From contig JAKFYI010000008.1 in assembly GCA_021730985.1 (NCBI GenBank), positions 186,001-250,000 of the forward strand: 64,000 nucleotides of DNA, written 5' to 3'. The first letter of the stretch is position 1; each line of letters starts with the position of its first letter. Source of the stretch: Hyphomicrobiales bacterium (GTDB taxonomy: Bacteria > Pseudomonadota > Alphaproteobacteria > Rhizobiales > Xanthobacteraceae). A program made the translations under genes and the position numbers. Positions 1-8,873 of the stretch are shown here, one piece after another. The notes beneath the pieces are model-generated. The model was not told the DNA's origin, searched no databases, and saw nothing but the letters and a program-made list of their open reading frames with translations.

Positions 1-501
1 ACGATCCCGCTCGATGCGGAAACCAAGGTTTCGGAGAGCCCCGACGACCACAAGACCGAATTGCGGCTGTGGCTGCGGCTGCTCACCTGCACGGCACTGA
101 TCGAGACGGAGGTGCGCCGCCGCCTGCGCGACCAGTTCGACATGACGCTGCCGCGGTTCGATCTTCTCGCGCAGCTTGACCGCGCTCCGAACGGCATGAC
201 GCTGGGCGAACTGTCCCAGCGCATGATGGTATCGAACGGCAACATCACGGGCCTGGTGGACCGGCTCGCGGCGCAGCGGATGATCTTGCGGCAGCCTTCG
301 CTGACCGACCGCCGCGTGCAGATCGTCAGCCTCACGCCGGCAGGCCGCCGCCATTTCCGCGCCATGGCGCGGGAGAATGCCGACTGGATCGGCCAGATTT
401 TCGCAGGCCTTTCGCCCAGCGATATTTCTTCGCTGATGTCAGGGCTGGCCAAGACCAAGGCCTCGGCGCGTAAGGCTCTCAACCACGGAGTTGCGCGATG
501 A
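1..501 (+). CDS. MarR-family transcriptional regulator (5' end outside window)
   Basis: The frame is open to the left edge, so the N-terminus is missing and the true start lies upstream; the TTG at 61 is only an internal option. The product is a winged-helix MarR regulator: a helix-turn-helix region ([20 protein letters not shown]) is followed by the wing signature [17 protein letters not shown] (D-x-R and L-T-x-x-G). Its stop overlaps the next ATG as ATGA, so it is co-transcribed with the crotonase, acyl-CoA dehydrogenase and aryl-CoA ligase genes. MarR proteins in such operons are typically repressors released by an aromatic acid or its CoA thioester. That role is inferred from context; the effector is unknown. 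Confidence 0.88.
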   Translation, partial: TIPLDAETKVSESPDDHKTELRLWLRLLTCTALIETEVRRRLRDQFDMTLPRFDLLAQLDRAPNGMTLGELSQRMMVSNGNITGLVDRLAAQRMILRQPSLTDRRVQIVSLTPAGRRHFRAMARENADWIGQIFAGLSPSDISSLMSGLAKTKASARKALNHGVAR

Positions 502-1331
502 GCGCCGCCAATCCGGTCACGCTGCCGCTGTCCGGCTATCGGGCGCGCCACGTCCGCTTCGTGGTGGACGGCAAGGTTGCGACGCTGACGCTGGACCGGC
601 CCGACAAAAAGAATCCGCTGACGTTCGACAGCTACGCCGAGATCGTGGACCTGTTTCGCGCCGCGGCGAAGGACAAGGATGTGAAGGCCATCGTGGTGAC
701 GGGGGCGGGTGGCAATTTCTGTTCCGGCGGCGACGTGTTTGAGATCATCGAGCCGCTCACAAAGATGCGCACGACGGAGCTGCTCGACTTCACCAAAATG
801 ACCGGCGAGGTGGTCAAGGCGATGCGCGCTTGTCCGCAGCCGATCGTCGCCGCGATCGACGGCGTCTGCGCCGGGGCCGGCGCGATTGTCGCCATGGCTT
901 CGGACCTGCGCATCGGCACGGCGGGCGCCAAGGTCGCGTTCCTGTTCAACCGGGTCGGTCTGGCGGGTTGCGACATGGGCGCCTGCGCGATCCTGCCGCG
1001 CATCGTCGGCCAGGGCCGTGCGGCGGAGTTGCTTTATACCGGCCGCTCGATGAGCGGCGAGGAGGCGGAACGCTGGGGCTTCTTCACAAGGCTCGCGACC
1101 CCGGAGAACGTGCTGGCGGAGGCCACGAAGCTCGCGCGCGAACTGGCCTCGGGTCCCACGTTTGCCAACGCCATGACCAAGCGCATGCTCGACATGGAAT
1201 GGGCGATGTCGATCGAGGCGGCGGTCGAGGCCGAGGCGGTGGCGCAGGCGCTGTGCATGAAGACCGAGGATTTCGCCCGCGCGTTCCGCGCGTTCGCCGC
1301 CAAGCAGAAGCCGGTGTTCGAGGGCAATTGA
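498..1331 (+). CDS. enoyl-CoA hydratase/isomerase (crotonase) family protein
   Basis: 277 aa, usual crotonase length. The oxyanion-hole segments are visible as [11 protein letters not shown] and [19 protein letters not shown], so the protein should bind an acyl-CoA and stabilise an enolate. The usual catalytic 'PE' glutamate stretch is replaced by [19 protein letters not shown], so simple syn-hydration by the classical two-Glu mechanism is doubtful; ring or side-chain chemistry (hydrolysis, retro-aldol, isomerisation) is possible. The ATG overlaps the marR stop, and the next gene starts 1 nt after its stop. The context of acyl-CoA dehydrogenase plus aryl-CoA ligase suggests beta-oxidation of an aromatic side chain. 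Exact substrate unknown. Confidence 0.9.
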   Translation: MSAANPVTLPLSGYRARHVRFVVDGKVATLTLDRPDKKNPLTFDSYAEIVDLFRAAAKDKDVKAIVVTGAGGNFCSGGDVFEIIEPLTKMRTTELLDFTKMTGEVVKAMRACPQPIVAAIDGVCAGAGAIVAMASDLRIGTAGAKVAFLFNRVGLAGCDMGACAILPRIVGQGRAAELLYTGRSMSGEEAERWGFFTRLATPENVLAEATKLARELASGPTFANAMTKRMLDMEWAMSIEAAVEAEAVAQALCMKTEDFARAFRAFAAKQKPVFEGN

Positions 1332-1332
1332 G

Positions 1333-2520
1333 ATGGCGCTCGACGACACACTCCGGCTCCCATTCTTTAACGACGAGCACCGCCGTTTCGCCGAGGCGCT
1401 GGCGCGATGGGCCGACGCGAAATTGCCGGTGTTGCCGCATGACGATGTCGATGCCGCCTGCCGGGCGCGGGTCGCGGCGCTGGGTGAGGCGGGCCTGCTC
1501 AAGGCCGTGGTTCCGGCCGAGTACGGCGGGCTCTATCCGCAACTCGACGTGCGCACGCTCTGCATTGCCCGCGAGGTTCTGGCGTTCCGCGACGGCCTCG
1601 CCGATTTTGCGTTCGCCATGCAGGGGCTGGGCACCGGCTCGATCTCGCTGTTCGGCTCCAACGAGCTGAAGCGGCGTTATCTGCCGCCGGTGCGTGACGG
1701 CAAGGCGATTGCGGCGTTCGCACTGTCCGAGCCGGAAGCCGGCTCCGACGTGGCGGCGCTGGCGATGACCGCGAAGCCGGACGGCGACATGGTGCGCCTC
1801 GACGGCGAGAAAACCTGGATTTCCAACGGCGGCATCGCCGACCATTACGTGGTGTTCGCGCGCAGCGGGGAGGCGCCGGGAGCCAAGGGCCTTTCGGCCT
1901 TCGTGGTCGATGCCGATACGCCGGGACTCGCGGTGTCCGAGCGCATCGATGTGATCGCGCCGCATCCGCTGGCGCGGCTGAGGTTCGACGGCGTGCGGGT
2001 GCCCGCGGCCAGTCGGCTTGGCGGGCCGGGTGACGGCTTCAAGGTGGCGATGGCGACGCTCGATATTTTCCGCTCGACGGTCGGCGCGGCGGCGTTGGGA
2101 TTCGCCCGCCGCGCGCTTCACGATACGATCGAGCACGCCGCGACCCGCAAGCTGTTCGGCTCGCCGCTCGGCGACATGCAGATGACTCAAGCCGCGATCG
2201 CCGACAGTGCCACTGAGGTCGATGCCTCGGCCTTGCTGGTCTATCGCGCCGCCTGGACGAAGGATCAGGGCGCTGCGCGCGTGACCAGCGAAGCGGCGAT
2301 GGCCAAGATGTTCGCCACCGAGGCGGCGCAGCGCGTGATCGACCGCGCGGTGCAGATCCACGGCGGACTTGGCGTGACCAAGGGCGTCAAGGTCGAGGAG
2401 CTTTACCGCGAGATCAGGGCGCTGCGGATCTACGAGGGTGCCACCGAGGTGCAGAAAGTGGTGATCGCTCGCGAGGCGTTGAAGAACAGGTCGGCGAAAA
2501 CGGCGCAGGCGGCGGAGTGA
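1333..2520 (+). CDS. acyl-CoA dehydrogenase family protein
   Basis: 395 aa with the standard FAD-dependent acyl-CoA dehydrogenase layout: N-terminal helical domain, middle beta domain ([15 protein letters not shown] and [20 protein letters not shown]), and C-terminal helical domain with the [12 protein letters not shown] loop. The C-terminal Glu in [10 protein letters not shown] (about residue 368) is at the catalytic-base position of short/medium-chain enzymes. It should oxidise an acyl-CoA to the 2-enoyl-CoA and pass electrons to ETF; no ETF genes are in the window. It starts 1 nt after the crotonase stop, so the two are translationally linked and probably act in one pathway. Substrate not determinable. 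Confidence 0.93.
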   Translation: MALDDTLRLPFFNDEHRRFAEALARWADAKLPVLPHDDVDAACRARVAALGEAGLLKAVVPAEYGGLYPQLDVRTLCIAREVLAFRDGLADFAFAMQGLGTGSISLFGSNELKRRYLPPVRDGKAIAAFALSEPEAGSDVAALAMTAKPDGDMVRLDGEKTWISNGGIADHYVVFARSGEAPGAKGLSAFVVDADTPGLAVSERIDVIAPHPLARLRFDGVRVPAASRLGGPGDGFKVAMATLDIFRSTVGAAALGFARRALHDTIEHAATRKLFGSPLGDMQMTQAAIADSATEVDASALLVYRAAWTKDQGAARVTSEAAMAKMFATEAAQRVIDRAVQIHGGLGVTKGVKVEELYREIRALRIYEGATEVQKVVIAREALKNRSAKTAQAAE

Positions 2521-2524
2521 TCCT

Positions 2525-2560
2525 CCCTTTTCCCTCCCCCGCTTGCGGGAAAGGGAAGGG
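2525..2560. repeat. Short GC-rich hairpin repeat between operon genes
   Basis: A 36-bp imperfect palindrome centred on CCCGCTTGCGGG, with pyrimidine-rich left and purine-rich right flanks, occupies most of the 66-bp gap between the acyl-CoA dehydrogenase and CoA-ligase genes. It lacks a following T-run, so it is more likely an intergenic repeat that may stabilise or attenuate mRNA than a strong terminator. Confidence 0.5.
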
Positions 2561-2586
2561 CGGGTGCGACGAGGGACTGAGATCGG

Positions 2587-4230
2587 ATGACGGCGAGCGG
2601 GCACATCGACACCTTTGCGCGCGACAACCTGCCGCCGCGCGGGCAATGGCCGGAGTTCCGGTTCGATCTGCCGGAGTTGCGCTATCCGGAGCGGCTCAAC
2701 TGCGTCACCAAGTTTCTCGACCGCTGGGTTGCGTCAGGAGAGGGCGCGCGGCCGTGCCTGATCTCGCTCACCGAGACGCTCACGTATGCCGAACTGTCGG
2801 AGCGGGTGAACCGCATCGCCAATGTTCTGACGAAGGACCTTGGCGTGGTGCCGGGCAACCGCGTGCTGCTGCGCTCGGCCAACAATCCGATGATGGTTGC
2901 GGCGTGCCTTGCCGCCATCAAGGCCGGCGCGGTGGTGGTCGCCACAATGCCGCTGCTGCGCGCCAAGGAACTGTCCTACCCAATCGCCAAGGGAAGGATC
3001 GCGCTCGCGCTGTGCGATTCGCGGCTCACCGACGAGATGGACAAGGCGAGGGCCGTCTCGCCCGACCTTAAGCGCATCGTCACTTGGGGCGATGGAAAGA
3101 ACGATGGCCTCGAAACGCTGATGCAGCAGCCGGGCTATGAGCATTTTTCCGCCTGCGACACCGCGGCTGACGATGTCTGCCTGATCGGCTTCACGTCGGG
3201 CACCACCGGCGAGCCCAAAGGCACCATGCACTTTCACCGCGACATGCTGGCGATCTGCGACAGCTACGCCAAACATGTGCTGCGCGCACAGCCGTCCGAC
3301 CGCTTCATCGGCTCGCCGCCGCTGGCCTTCACCTTCGGCCTCGGAGGGCTGGTGCTGTTCCCGTTGCGGATCGGCGCGTCGACCGTGCTGCTGGAGCGGA
3401 CCACGCCGGACGACATGCTCGGTGCCATCGCGAAATTCGGCGCCACGATCTGTTTCACCGCGCCGACCGCCTATCGCGCCATGATCGCCAAGCTCGGCGA
3501 GTACGACATCAAGTCGTTGCGCAAGTGCGTGTCGGCCGGCGAATCGCTGCCGAAGGCGACGTTCGAGGCCTGGCACAAGGCGACCGGCCTCAAGATTCTC
3601 GACGGCATCGGCGCGACCGAGATGCTGCACATCTTCATAGGTTCGCCCGAGGAAGAGGTGCGCGCGGGTTCCACCGGCCGCGTGGTTCCGGGCTACGAAG
3701 CCATCGTGATCGACGACGAGGGCCGCGAGATGCCGCCGGGCATCGCCGGGCGTCTGGCGGTGCGCGGGCCGACCGGCTGCCGCTATCTCGCCGACACCCG
3801 GCAATTCAACTACGTGCAGAGCGGCTGGAACGTCACCGGCGACACCTACGTGATGGATCGCGACCGCTACTTCTGGTATCAGGCGCGCTCCGACGACATG
3901 ATTATCTCGTCGGGCTACAACATCGCCGGGCCCGAGGTGGAGTCGGCGCTGCTCACCCACGCAGCGGTCGCCGAATGCGGCGTGGTCGGCGCGCCCGACG
4001 AGGAGCGCGGCCAGATCGTCAAGGCCTACATTATCCTGCGCGCTGGACTCACCGGCGACGACGCCCTGACCAAGGAATTGCAGGAGCACGTCAAGGCGAC
4101 GGTTGCGCCCTACAAGTATCCGCGAGCCATCGAGTACGTCGCGGAACTTCCCAAGACGCAGACCGGAAAGCTGCAGCGTTTCGAGCTTCGCAAGAAGGCT
4201 GTGGCGACCGCCCGCGGCCCAAATTCGTAA
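2587..4230 (+). CDS. AMP-forming aryl-CoA ligase, benzoate/2-aminobenzoate-CoA ligase type
   Basis: 547 aa adenylate-forming enzyme. The phosphate loop TSGTTGEPKG lies at about residues 203-212, the adenylate motif GWNVTGDTY and the hinge region follow, and the C-terminal lysine in KTQTGKLQRFELR (about K528) is the expected catalytic one. The N-terminus (DTFARDNLPPRGQWPEF) and overall pattern resemble 2-aminobenzoate/benzoate-CoA ligases, which activate an aromatic acid with ATP and CoA. It is the fourth gene of the marR operon, so it probably produces the thioester used by the crotonase and dehydrogenase. Family assignment is secure; the 2-aminobenzoate specificity is recalled resemblance, not proven. 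Confidence 0.9.
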   Translation: MTASGHIDTFARDNLPPRGQWPEFRFDLPELRYPERLNCVTKFLDRWVASGEGARPCLISLTETLTYAELSERVNRIANVLTKDLGVVPGNRVLLRSANNPMMVAACLAAIKAGAVVVATMPLLRAKELSYPIAKGRIALALCDSRLTDEMDKARAVSPDLKRIVTWGDGKNDGLETLMQQPGYEHFSACDTAADDVCLIGFTSGTTGEPKGTMHFHRDMLAICDSYAKHVLRAQPSDRFIGSPPLAFTFGLGGLVLFPLRIGASTVLLERTTPDDMLGAIAKFGATICFTAPTAYRAMIAKLGEYDIKSLRKCVSAGESLPKATFEAWHKATGLKILDGIGATEMLHIFIGSPEEEVRAGSTGRVVPGYEAIVIDDEGREMPPGIAGRLAVRGPTGCRYLADTRQFNYVQSGWNVTGDTYVMDRDRYFWYQARSDDMIISSGYNIAGPEVESALLTHAAVAECGVVGAPDEERGQIVKAYIILRAGLTGDDALTKELQEHVKATVAPYKYPRAIEYVAELPKTQTGKLQRFELRKKAVATARGPNS

Positions 4231-4242
4231 GGAGAAATGTTC

Positions 4243-4632
4243 GTGAACCAGTATCTGCAGCCGCCGGGTTGGCGCAATCCCAAGGGCTATTCCAACGGCA
4301 TCAAGGCGCGTGGCGACTTCGTGTTCGTCGGCGGCATGGTCGGCTGGGACAAGGACGAGAAGTTTCCCGAGGGCTTCGTCGCGCAGGCGCGCCAGGCGTT
4401 GAAGAACATCGCCGACGTGCTGGTGGAAGGCGGCGCCAGGCCGGAGCACGTCACGCGCATGACCTGGTACGTCCGCGACATGGACGAGTATCTGGCGGCG
4501 CGGAAGGATCTGGCTGGGCCTTATCGCGAGGTGATGGGCGCGCACTTTCCGGCAATGGCGCTGGTCGAGGTGCGCCGCTTGGTCGAGCCGCAGGCGCGGC
4601 TGGAGATCGAGGCGACCGCGGTGGTGCCCTAA
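4243..4632 (+). CDS. RidA family protein
   Basis: About 129 aa, normal for RidA (YjgF/YER057c/UK114). The N-terminus YLQPPGWRNPKGYSNGI, the core FVFVGGMVGWDKD and the C-terminal RRLVEPQARLEIEATAVV are typical. RidA proteins hydrolyse reactive enamine/imine intermediates; paralogues inside catabolic operons act on pathway-specific ones. The GTG at 4243 was chosen because the GGAG at 4231-4234 is 8 nt away; the ATG at 4237 is only 2 nt from it. It lies 12 nt after the CoA ligase in the same operon, consistent with a nitrogen-containing or keto/enamine intermediate. Its stop overlaps the convergent DUF1232 stop. Confidence 0.88.
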   Translation: MNQYLQPPGWRNPKGYSNGIKARGDFVFVGGMVGWDKDEKFPEGFVAQARQALKNIADVLVEGGARPEHVTRMTWYVRDMDEYLAARKDLAGPYREVMGAHFPAMALVEVRRLVEPQARLEIEATAVVP

Positions 4633-5009
4633 ATTCCCAGACTGCGATACGTCAGCCAGCAGAACAGCACGCACATCCCGGCCCAGATCGCGACGATCGC
4701 CACGGCGCCGTTTGTGCTGTAGGGCTTGTCTCTGGCCACCTCGGCCGCCGCGCGATGCTCGGCCATGATGGTGGGCGGCACCAGCCACACGACCAACACG
4801 ATGCCCAGCGGCACAAGGATCAGGTCGTCGAGATAGCCCAGCACAGGGATGAAATCCGGGACCAAGTCGATCGGCGACAACGCGTAGGCGGCGACACAGC
4901 CCGCCAGCAGCTTGGCATACCAGGGCACGCGCGAATCGCGGGCCGCGAGGTAGAGTGCGTGGACATCGCGGGTGATCGCCTTGGCCCAATCGCGAAGGCG
5001 GGACAGCAC
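4629..5009 (-). CDS. DUF1232 membrane protein
   Basis: 126 aa. The DUF1232 core is evident: WYAKLLAGCVAAYALSPIDL followed by VPDFIPVLGYLDDLILVPLG. Two central and one C-terminal hydrophobic segments (near AVAIVAIWAGMCVLFCWL) predict a small inner-membrane protein. Function of the family is unknown. The GTG at 5009 begins 1 nt after the iorB stop, so it is probably the last gene of the iorAB operon; longer in-frame starts would run back into iorB with arginine-rich sequence and were rejected. It converges with ridA with a 3-nt stop overlap. Confidence 0.8.
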   Translation of the reverse strand: MLSRLRDWAKAITRDVHALYLAARDSRVPWYAKLLAGCVAAYALSPIDLVPDFIPVLGYLDDLILVPLGIVLVVWLVPPTIMAEHRAAAEVARDKPYSTNGAVAIVAIWAGMCVLFCWLTYRSLGI

Positions 5010-5010
5010 G

Positions 5011-6528
5011 CTACTCCGCCGCCTGCGCCAGCGGGCGGATGTCCTTGATTGCACTGGAAAGCGCGGCGCCGGTATCGTCGGCGAGCGCGGCCTTGCGCAG
5101 CTTCGCCAATGCACCCGCCGGGTCTGGCAGTTCCATCAGACGCGGCAGAAGCTGCATCAATACGTCGTAGCGCTCGCGGCCGCGCTCGTGGGTGTCGCTG
5201 TAGCCCTTCACCAGCGTGCGGGTCAGTGCGATCTCGACCGCCAGCGCATAATTGGTTTGCGCCACGTCGAGGATTTTCCGTAGCCATGCGTCCAGGAAGG
5301 CCTGCTCGTTCTGGAAGCGCAGCGAGCGCCGTCGCGTCGGCTTCAGCGACGCAACGAAGTAGAGCATCAGGAAGCCGCTGACGCTCGATGTCTTCAGCAC
5401 CTTGCCTTTGGTCGTGAGACGCTCCAGCAGCCGGCGAGGCCAGCCGCTCGCGAGCAGCCAGCGGCCGAGACCGGCCGGCAGGGTGTCGGCGATCTCTTGC
5501 ACGCGTGGATGAAAGAATTCCGCGATCTCCAAAATCTGCCCGTCGGCGATCTGCACTTCCTGGCGCACGCGCTCGAAGCGGGCCGGGCGAATTTTCAGCT
5601 CCGCCACGCGGACGGTGTCCTCGTAGGACATGCCCAGCGCCAGTTCGCGCGCGGTCTCCGCGAGCAGCAGGCCCGAGCCGTTGCCGTACTTGCGTTCGGT
5701 CTCCGCGACCGGCTTGAGCCGCGCCAGATAATCGCGCGCGTAGGTTGCGTCCTGGTAGTCGGCGGTGCGTTCGATGCCGGCGCGGATATACATGCGCGCC
5801 TGCTCCGGATAGGCGGCGGCCTCGGCCATCAGGGGCGCCAGCGGCGCGGAGACGTGCGTTGCCAAAGGCTCCGCGGCGTTCGCCGGCACGCCGTCGGTCG
5901 CGGCAGCAAAACCGGCATTAAAGGCCGCTACGCTCTCCTTGACGCCGACGCCGCCGCGCCGGATCGCAGCCTCGAACGCCATGCGCTGTATCGGCAGCAC
6001 GTTGGCGCCGGCCAGCGCGCCGAACAGCACGGAGCTGATCATACTGCCGGTCGATTCCGCGAGTTGCGCCATGTCGCCCGAAATCAGCCGCTTCGCCGCC
6101 GTGCGGCACCCCTCGAGCAGCGCGCCGGAATCGACCCGGCCGTCGGCTATCGCGATTTTCTCGGTCATCGCATAGACGCGGTTGGTCGAGACGATGAAGG
6201 TGGTGCGGTCTGGCGTCACCAGCCCGCGCTGCACGGCGCGTCCGGCCTCCATCAGTTCGGACGCGATGACGATATCGACATCGCCCGCCACGGGGGTGAG
6301 CCCGAGCACGGGCGGGCCGCTGTTCGAGGAGGTCGCGGTCTTGGGGAACAGCTCGACGTAGTAGTTGGTGGCGCCGGTGCGCTGGGCCACGCCGGGCACC
6401 GAGGTCATCTGCGCGATGTAGCCCGCATGCTCGGCGAGATCGACGATCCATTCCGCGAGCACGCCGCCGCCTTCGCCGCCCATGGCGAGGATGGCGATGG
6501 TGATGGGGCGCGGGGCGGGGGAGGCCAT
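5011..6528 (-). CDS. iorB: Indolepyruvate oxidoreductase subunit beta (IorB-type)
   Basis: 505 aa. The N-terminal 200 residues are the gamma/beta-type domain of 2-oxo-acid:acceptor oxidoreductases, with the glycine-rich loop AMGGEGGGVLAEW at residues 15-27 and SVPGVAQRTGATNYYVELF. The long C-terminal helical extension is typical of the extended IorB proteins of proteobacteria. With IorA it should oxidatively decarboxylate aryl 2-oxo acids such as indolepyruvate to the aryl-acetyl-CoA. The ATG at 6528 lies 2 nt after the iorA stop; a longer in-frame extension inside iorA was rejected. Partner of the upstream gene with high confidence. Confidence 0.92.
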   Translation of the reverse strand: MASPAPRPITIAILAMGGEGGGVLAEWIVDLAEHAGYIAQMTSVPGVAQRTGATNYYVELFPKTATSSNSGPPVLGLTPVAGDVDIVIASELMEAGRAVQRGLVTPDRTTFIVSTNRVYAMTEKIAIADGRVDSGALLEGCRTAAKRLISGDMAQLAESTGSMISSVLFGALAGANVLPIQRMAFEAAIRRGGVGVKESVAAFNAGFAAATDGVPANAAEPLATHVSAPLAPLMAEAAAYPEQARMYIRAGIERTADYQDATYARDYLARLKPVAETERKYGNGSGLLLAETARELALGMSYEDTVRVAELKIRPARFERVRQEVQIADGQILEIAEFFHPRVQEIADTLPAGLGRWLLASGWPRRLLERLTTKGKVLKTSSVSGFLMLYFVASLKPTRRRSLRFQNEQAFLDAWLRKILDVAQTNYALAVEIALTRTLVKGYSDTHERGRERYDVLMQLLPRLMELPDPAGALAKLRKAALADDTGAALSSAIKDIRPLAQAAE

Positions 6529-6530
6529 CG

Positions 6531-8684
6531 CTAAGCGGCCTGCAGCCTGCGCTCGATCCGGCGCTGAAAAAATCCGATCACCGCGGCGCGGATGTTGGCT
6601 TTGAATCGGTCCCAGCCGGTCGGATTGGTGATGAGAGAGGCGCGGTAGAACGACGGGCACAGCACCGCGGCGTGGCTCACTTCGCCGCAAAGCCCGCAAC
6701 CGACGCAGGAGTTGATCACCTTGGTGATCGGCTCGCGGCGCAGCGGATCGGGGTTCGGTGCAATGGTGAGGGAAGGGCAGCCGGACAGCCGGATGCACGA
6801 ATGGTCGCCGGTGCAGGTGTCGGCATCGACGCCAAACCGCTCGCGCACCACGCGTTCGCCGCGTTCGGCGGCCTTGCGGATCAGCGGGCGGATGCGGCGC
6901 TGCTTGTTCAGCATGCATTCCGACTGCGCAACGATGACCTTCGGACCTTGTTCCTTGGTGGTCAGTGCCTCGCGAAGCGTGTCCCGCATCTTGGCGACGT
7001 CATAGGTGTGGGTGATCGTCTTCACCCAATTCACGCCGACGCCGCGCACCGCCTTCTCGATCGAGTTCTGGGTCGACCGGTTCGCCTGAAGGTGGAACGA
7101 GGAGGGGATGTCCTGGCCGCCGGTCGCCGCCGAATAGCCGTTGTCCACGATGATGAGGACGTTGTCGCTCTTGTTGAACACGGCGTTGCCGACGCCGCTG
7201 GTCAGGCCGTTATGCCAGAAGCCGCCGTCGCCCATCATCGCAATGGCGCGCTTGCCGGCCTTGACGTTGAGCGCCGAGGCGCCGGCAGCGCCCAGCCCGT
7301 AGCCCATCGTGGTGGCGCCGATGCTGAACGGCGGAAAGATCGAGAACAGGTGGCAGCCGATATCCGCGCTCACATGATGCTGGCCCAGTTCGCGCTCGAC
7401 CAGCTTCATGGCGGCAAAGATCGGCCGCTCCGGGCATCCGGTGCAGAACGAGGGCGGCCTGCCGTGCACCTTGCCTTCCATCAGCGCCTGCGCTTCGGCT
7501 CTACGCTTGTCGAGCGGGACCAGGTCGGCGGCCGGCGCGGGCGGCAGGGTCAGGTCGGGTCGCGTCCTTTCGATGAATTTGCGCAGGCCTTCGCGCACCA
7601 CGCCGCCGGTGTATTCGCCGGCCATCGGCAGCATGTCCTTGCCGTGGATTTTGGTCTGGACGTCGGCGCGGCGCAGGATGGTGTTGACGTTCTGCTCGAT
7701 GAAGTCGGGCTGCCCCTCTTCGACGACCAGGATCGCCTTCTTGCCGGCGCAGAAGCGCACAAACTCGGCATCGACCAGCGGATAGGTGACGTTGAGTACG
7801 TAGATCGGCACCTTGGAGTTGCCAAAGCTGTCGGCGAGGCCGAGCAGTTCCAGGCCGCGCAGCGTGGTGTTGTAGATGCCGCCCTGCACGACGATGCCGA
7901 TGTCGTCCGCATCCCCGTCGAAGAACTCGTTGAGGCGGTTGTCCTGGATGTATTTGACCGCGGCGGGCCAGCGGGTTTCCCACTTGTCGCGCTCGTGAAC
8001 ATAGACCATCGGCGGCATGGCGATGCGATTGAGATCGCGGCGCGGATTCTCCAGCGCGTCGGTCAGCCCGAACTCCGCGCGCTTGTTCGCCTTGGTGGTG
8101 AAGCGGCCATAGACATGGCAGGCGCGGATGCGCAGCTCCAGCATCACCGGCGTGTTGGAGATTTCGGACAATTCAAACGCGGTCTCGACCGCGCGCACGA
8201 TCGACGGCAGATTCGGCCGCGGATCGATCAGCCACATCATCGATTTCATCGCGAAGGCGTGGACGCGCTCCTGCATGATCGAGGAGCCTTCGCCGTAGTC
8301 CTCGCCGATGATGATCAGCGCGCCGCCGGTCACGCCGCCGGAGGCCAGGTTGGCAAGAGCGTCGGAGGCGACGTTGGTGCCGACGGTGGACTTGAACGTC
8401 ACGGCGCCGCGCAGCGGATAGTTCACCGAAGCGGCGAGGGTGGCGGCGGCGGTCGCCTCGCTGGCGCTGTTCTCGAAATGGATGCCGAGTTCTTCCAGGA
8501 TGTCGTTGGCGTCGGCCAGCACGTCCATCAGGTGCGAGATCGGGGCGCCCTGGTAACCCGCGACGTAGGAGACGCCGGACTGCAGCAGCGCCTTGGTGAC
8601 TGCCAGGATGCCTTCGCCGTGAAACTCGTCGCCCTCGCCGAGCTTCAGCTTCTGCACTTCTTCCTTGAAAGAGCGCTCCGCCAT
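6531..8684 (-). CDS. iorA: Indolepyruvate ferredoxin oxidoreductase subunit alpha (IorA)
   Basis: 717 aa. Domain order: pyrimidine-binding TPP domain (about 20-200, GYQGAPISHLMDVLAD), central transketolase-C-like domain, TPP-pyrophosphate domain beginning at FCTGCPERPIF with the TPP motif GDGGFWHNG and following VDNGYSAATGG (about 414-525), and a C-terminal two-[4Fe-4S] ferredoxin domain with Cys at about 624, 630, 636 and 660, 663, 666, 676. It catalyses CoA-dependent oxidative decarboxylation of indolepyruvate and related aryl-pyruvates with ferredoxin. First gene of a minus-strand operon with iorB and DUF1232. Being beside an aryl-CoA ligase operon, it may feed arylacetyl-CoA into it. Confidence 0.95.
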   Translation of the reverse strand: MAERSFKEEVQKLKLGEGDEFHGEGILAVTKALLQSGVSYVAGYQGAPISHLMDVLADANDILEELGIHFENSASEATAAATLAASVNYPLRGAVTFKSTVGTNVASDALANLASGGVTGGALIIIGEDYGEGSSIMQERVHAFAMKSMMWLIDPRPNLPSIVRAVETAFELSEISNTPVMLELRIRACHVYGRFTTKANKRAEFGLTDALENPRRDLNRIAMPPMVYVHERDKWETRWPAAVKYIQDNRLNEFFDGDADDIGIVVQGGIYNTTLRGLELLGLADSFGNSKVPIYVLNVTYPLVDAEFVRFCAGKKAILVVEEGQPDFIEQNVNTILRRADVQTKIHGKDMLPMAGEYTGGVVREGLRKFIERTRPDLTLPPAPAADLVPLDKRRAEAQALMEGKVHGRPPSFCTGCPERPIFAAMKLVERELGQHHVSADIGCHLFSIFPPFSIGATTMGYGLGAAGASALNVKAGKRAIAMMGDGGFWHNGLTSGVGNAVFNKSDNVLIIVDNGYSAATGGQDIPSSFHLQANRSTQNSIEKAVRGVGVNWVKTITHTYDVAKMRDTLREALTTKEQGPKVIVAQSECMLNKQRRIRPLIRKAAERGERVVRERFGVDADTCTGDHSCIRLSGCPSLTIAPNPDPLRREPITKVINSCVGCGLCGEVSHAAVLCPSFYRASLITNPTGWDRFKANIRAAVIGFFQRRIERRLQAA

Positions 8685-8774
8685 TGCGTCCCCACTATCG
8701 CTGGAATGCCACTATAATCAAAGCGGTAGGCGATCGAAAGCCTGCGAACCCCTGTCGCGGACAACGATGACTAT

Positions 8775-8805
8775 TTAACAATAGGGGAAGACTGTCTGTT
8801 AGAAT
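8775..8805 (+). promoter_or_regulatory. Putative sigma-70-type promoter for the radical SAM gene
   Basis: In the AT-richer 189-bp gap between divergent genes, TTAACA (8775-8780, 5/6 to the -35 consensus) and TAGAAT (8800-8805, 5/6 to -10) are separated by 19 nt, about 70 nt upstream of the ATG at 8874. A second perfect TATAAT at 8713-8718 has no good -35 partner on the plus strand; its complement could serve iorA. Confidence 0.4.
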
Positions 8806-8873
8806 CGAGGCGAGGCCCCTACAGTTGAAATGGCTGTCATTTCGGGCCTTCAGCGGCCTGCATTGCGGAGCGA

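Noticed and set aside
6672..8717. A 681-residue plus-strand frame opposite iorA, and similar long frames opposite the CoxL-type gene and iorB
   Set aside because: No domains or ribosome sites, His/Arg/Val-rich shadow composition, and the opposite strand encodes clearly recognised proteins.
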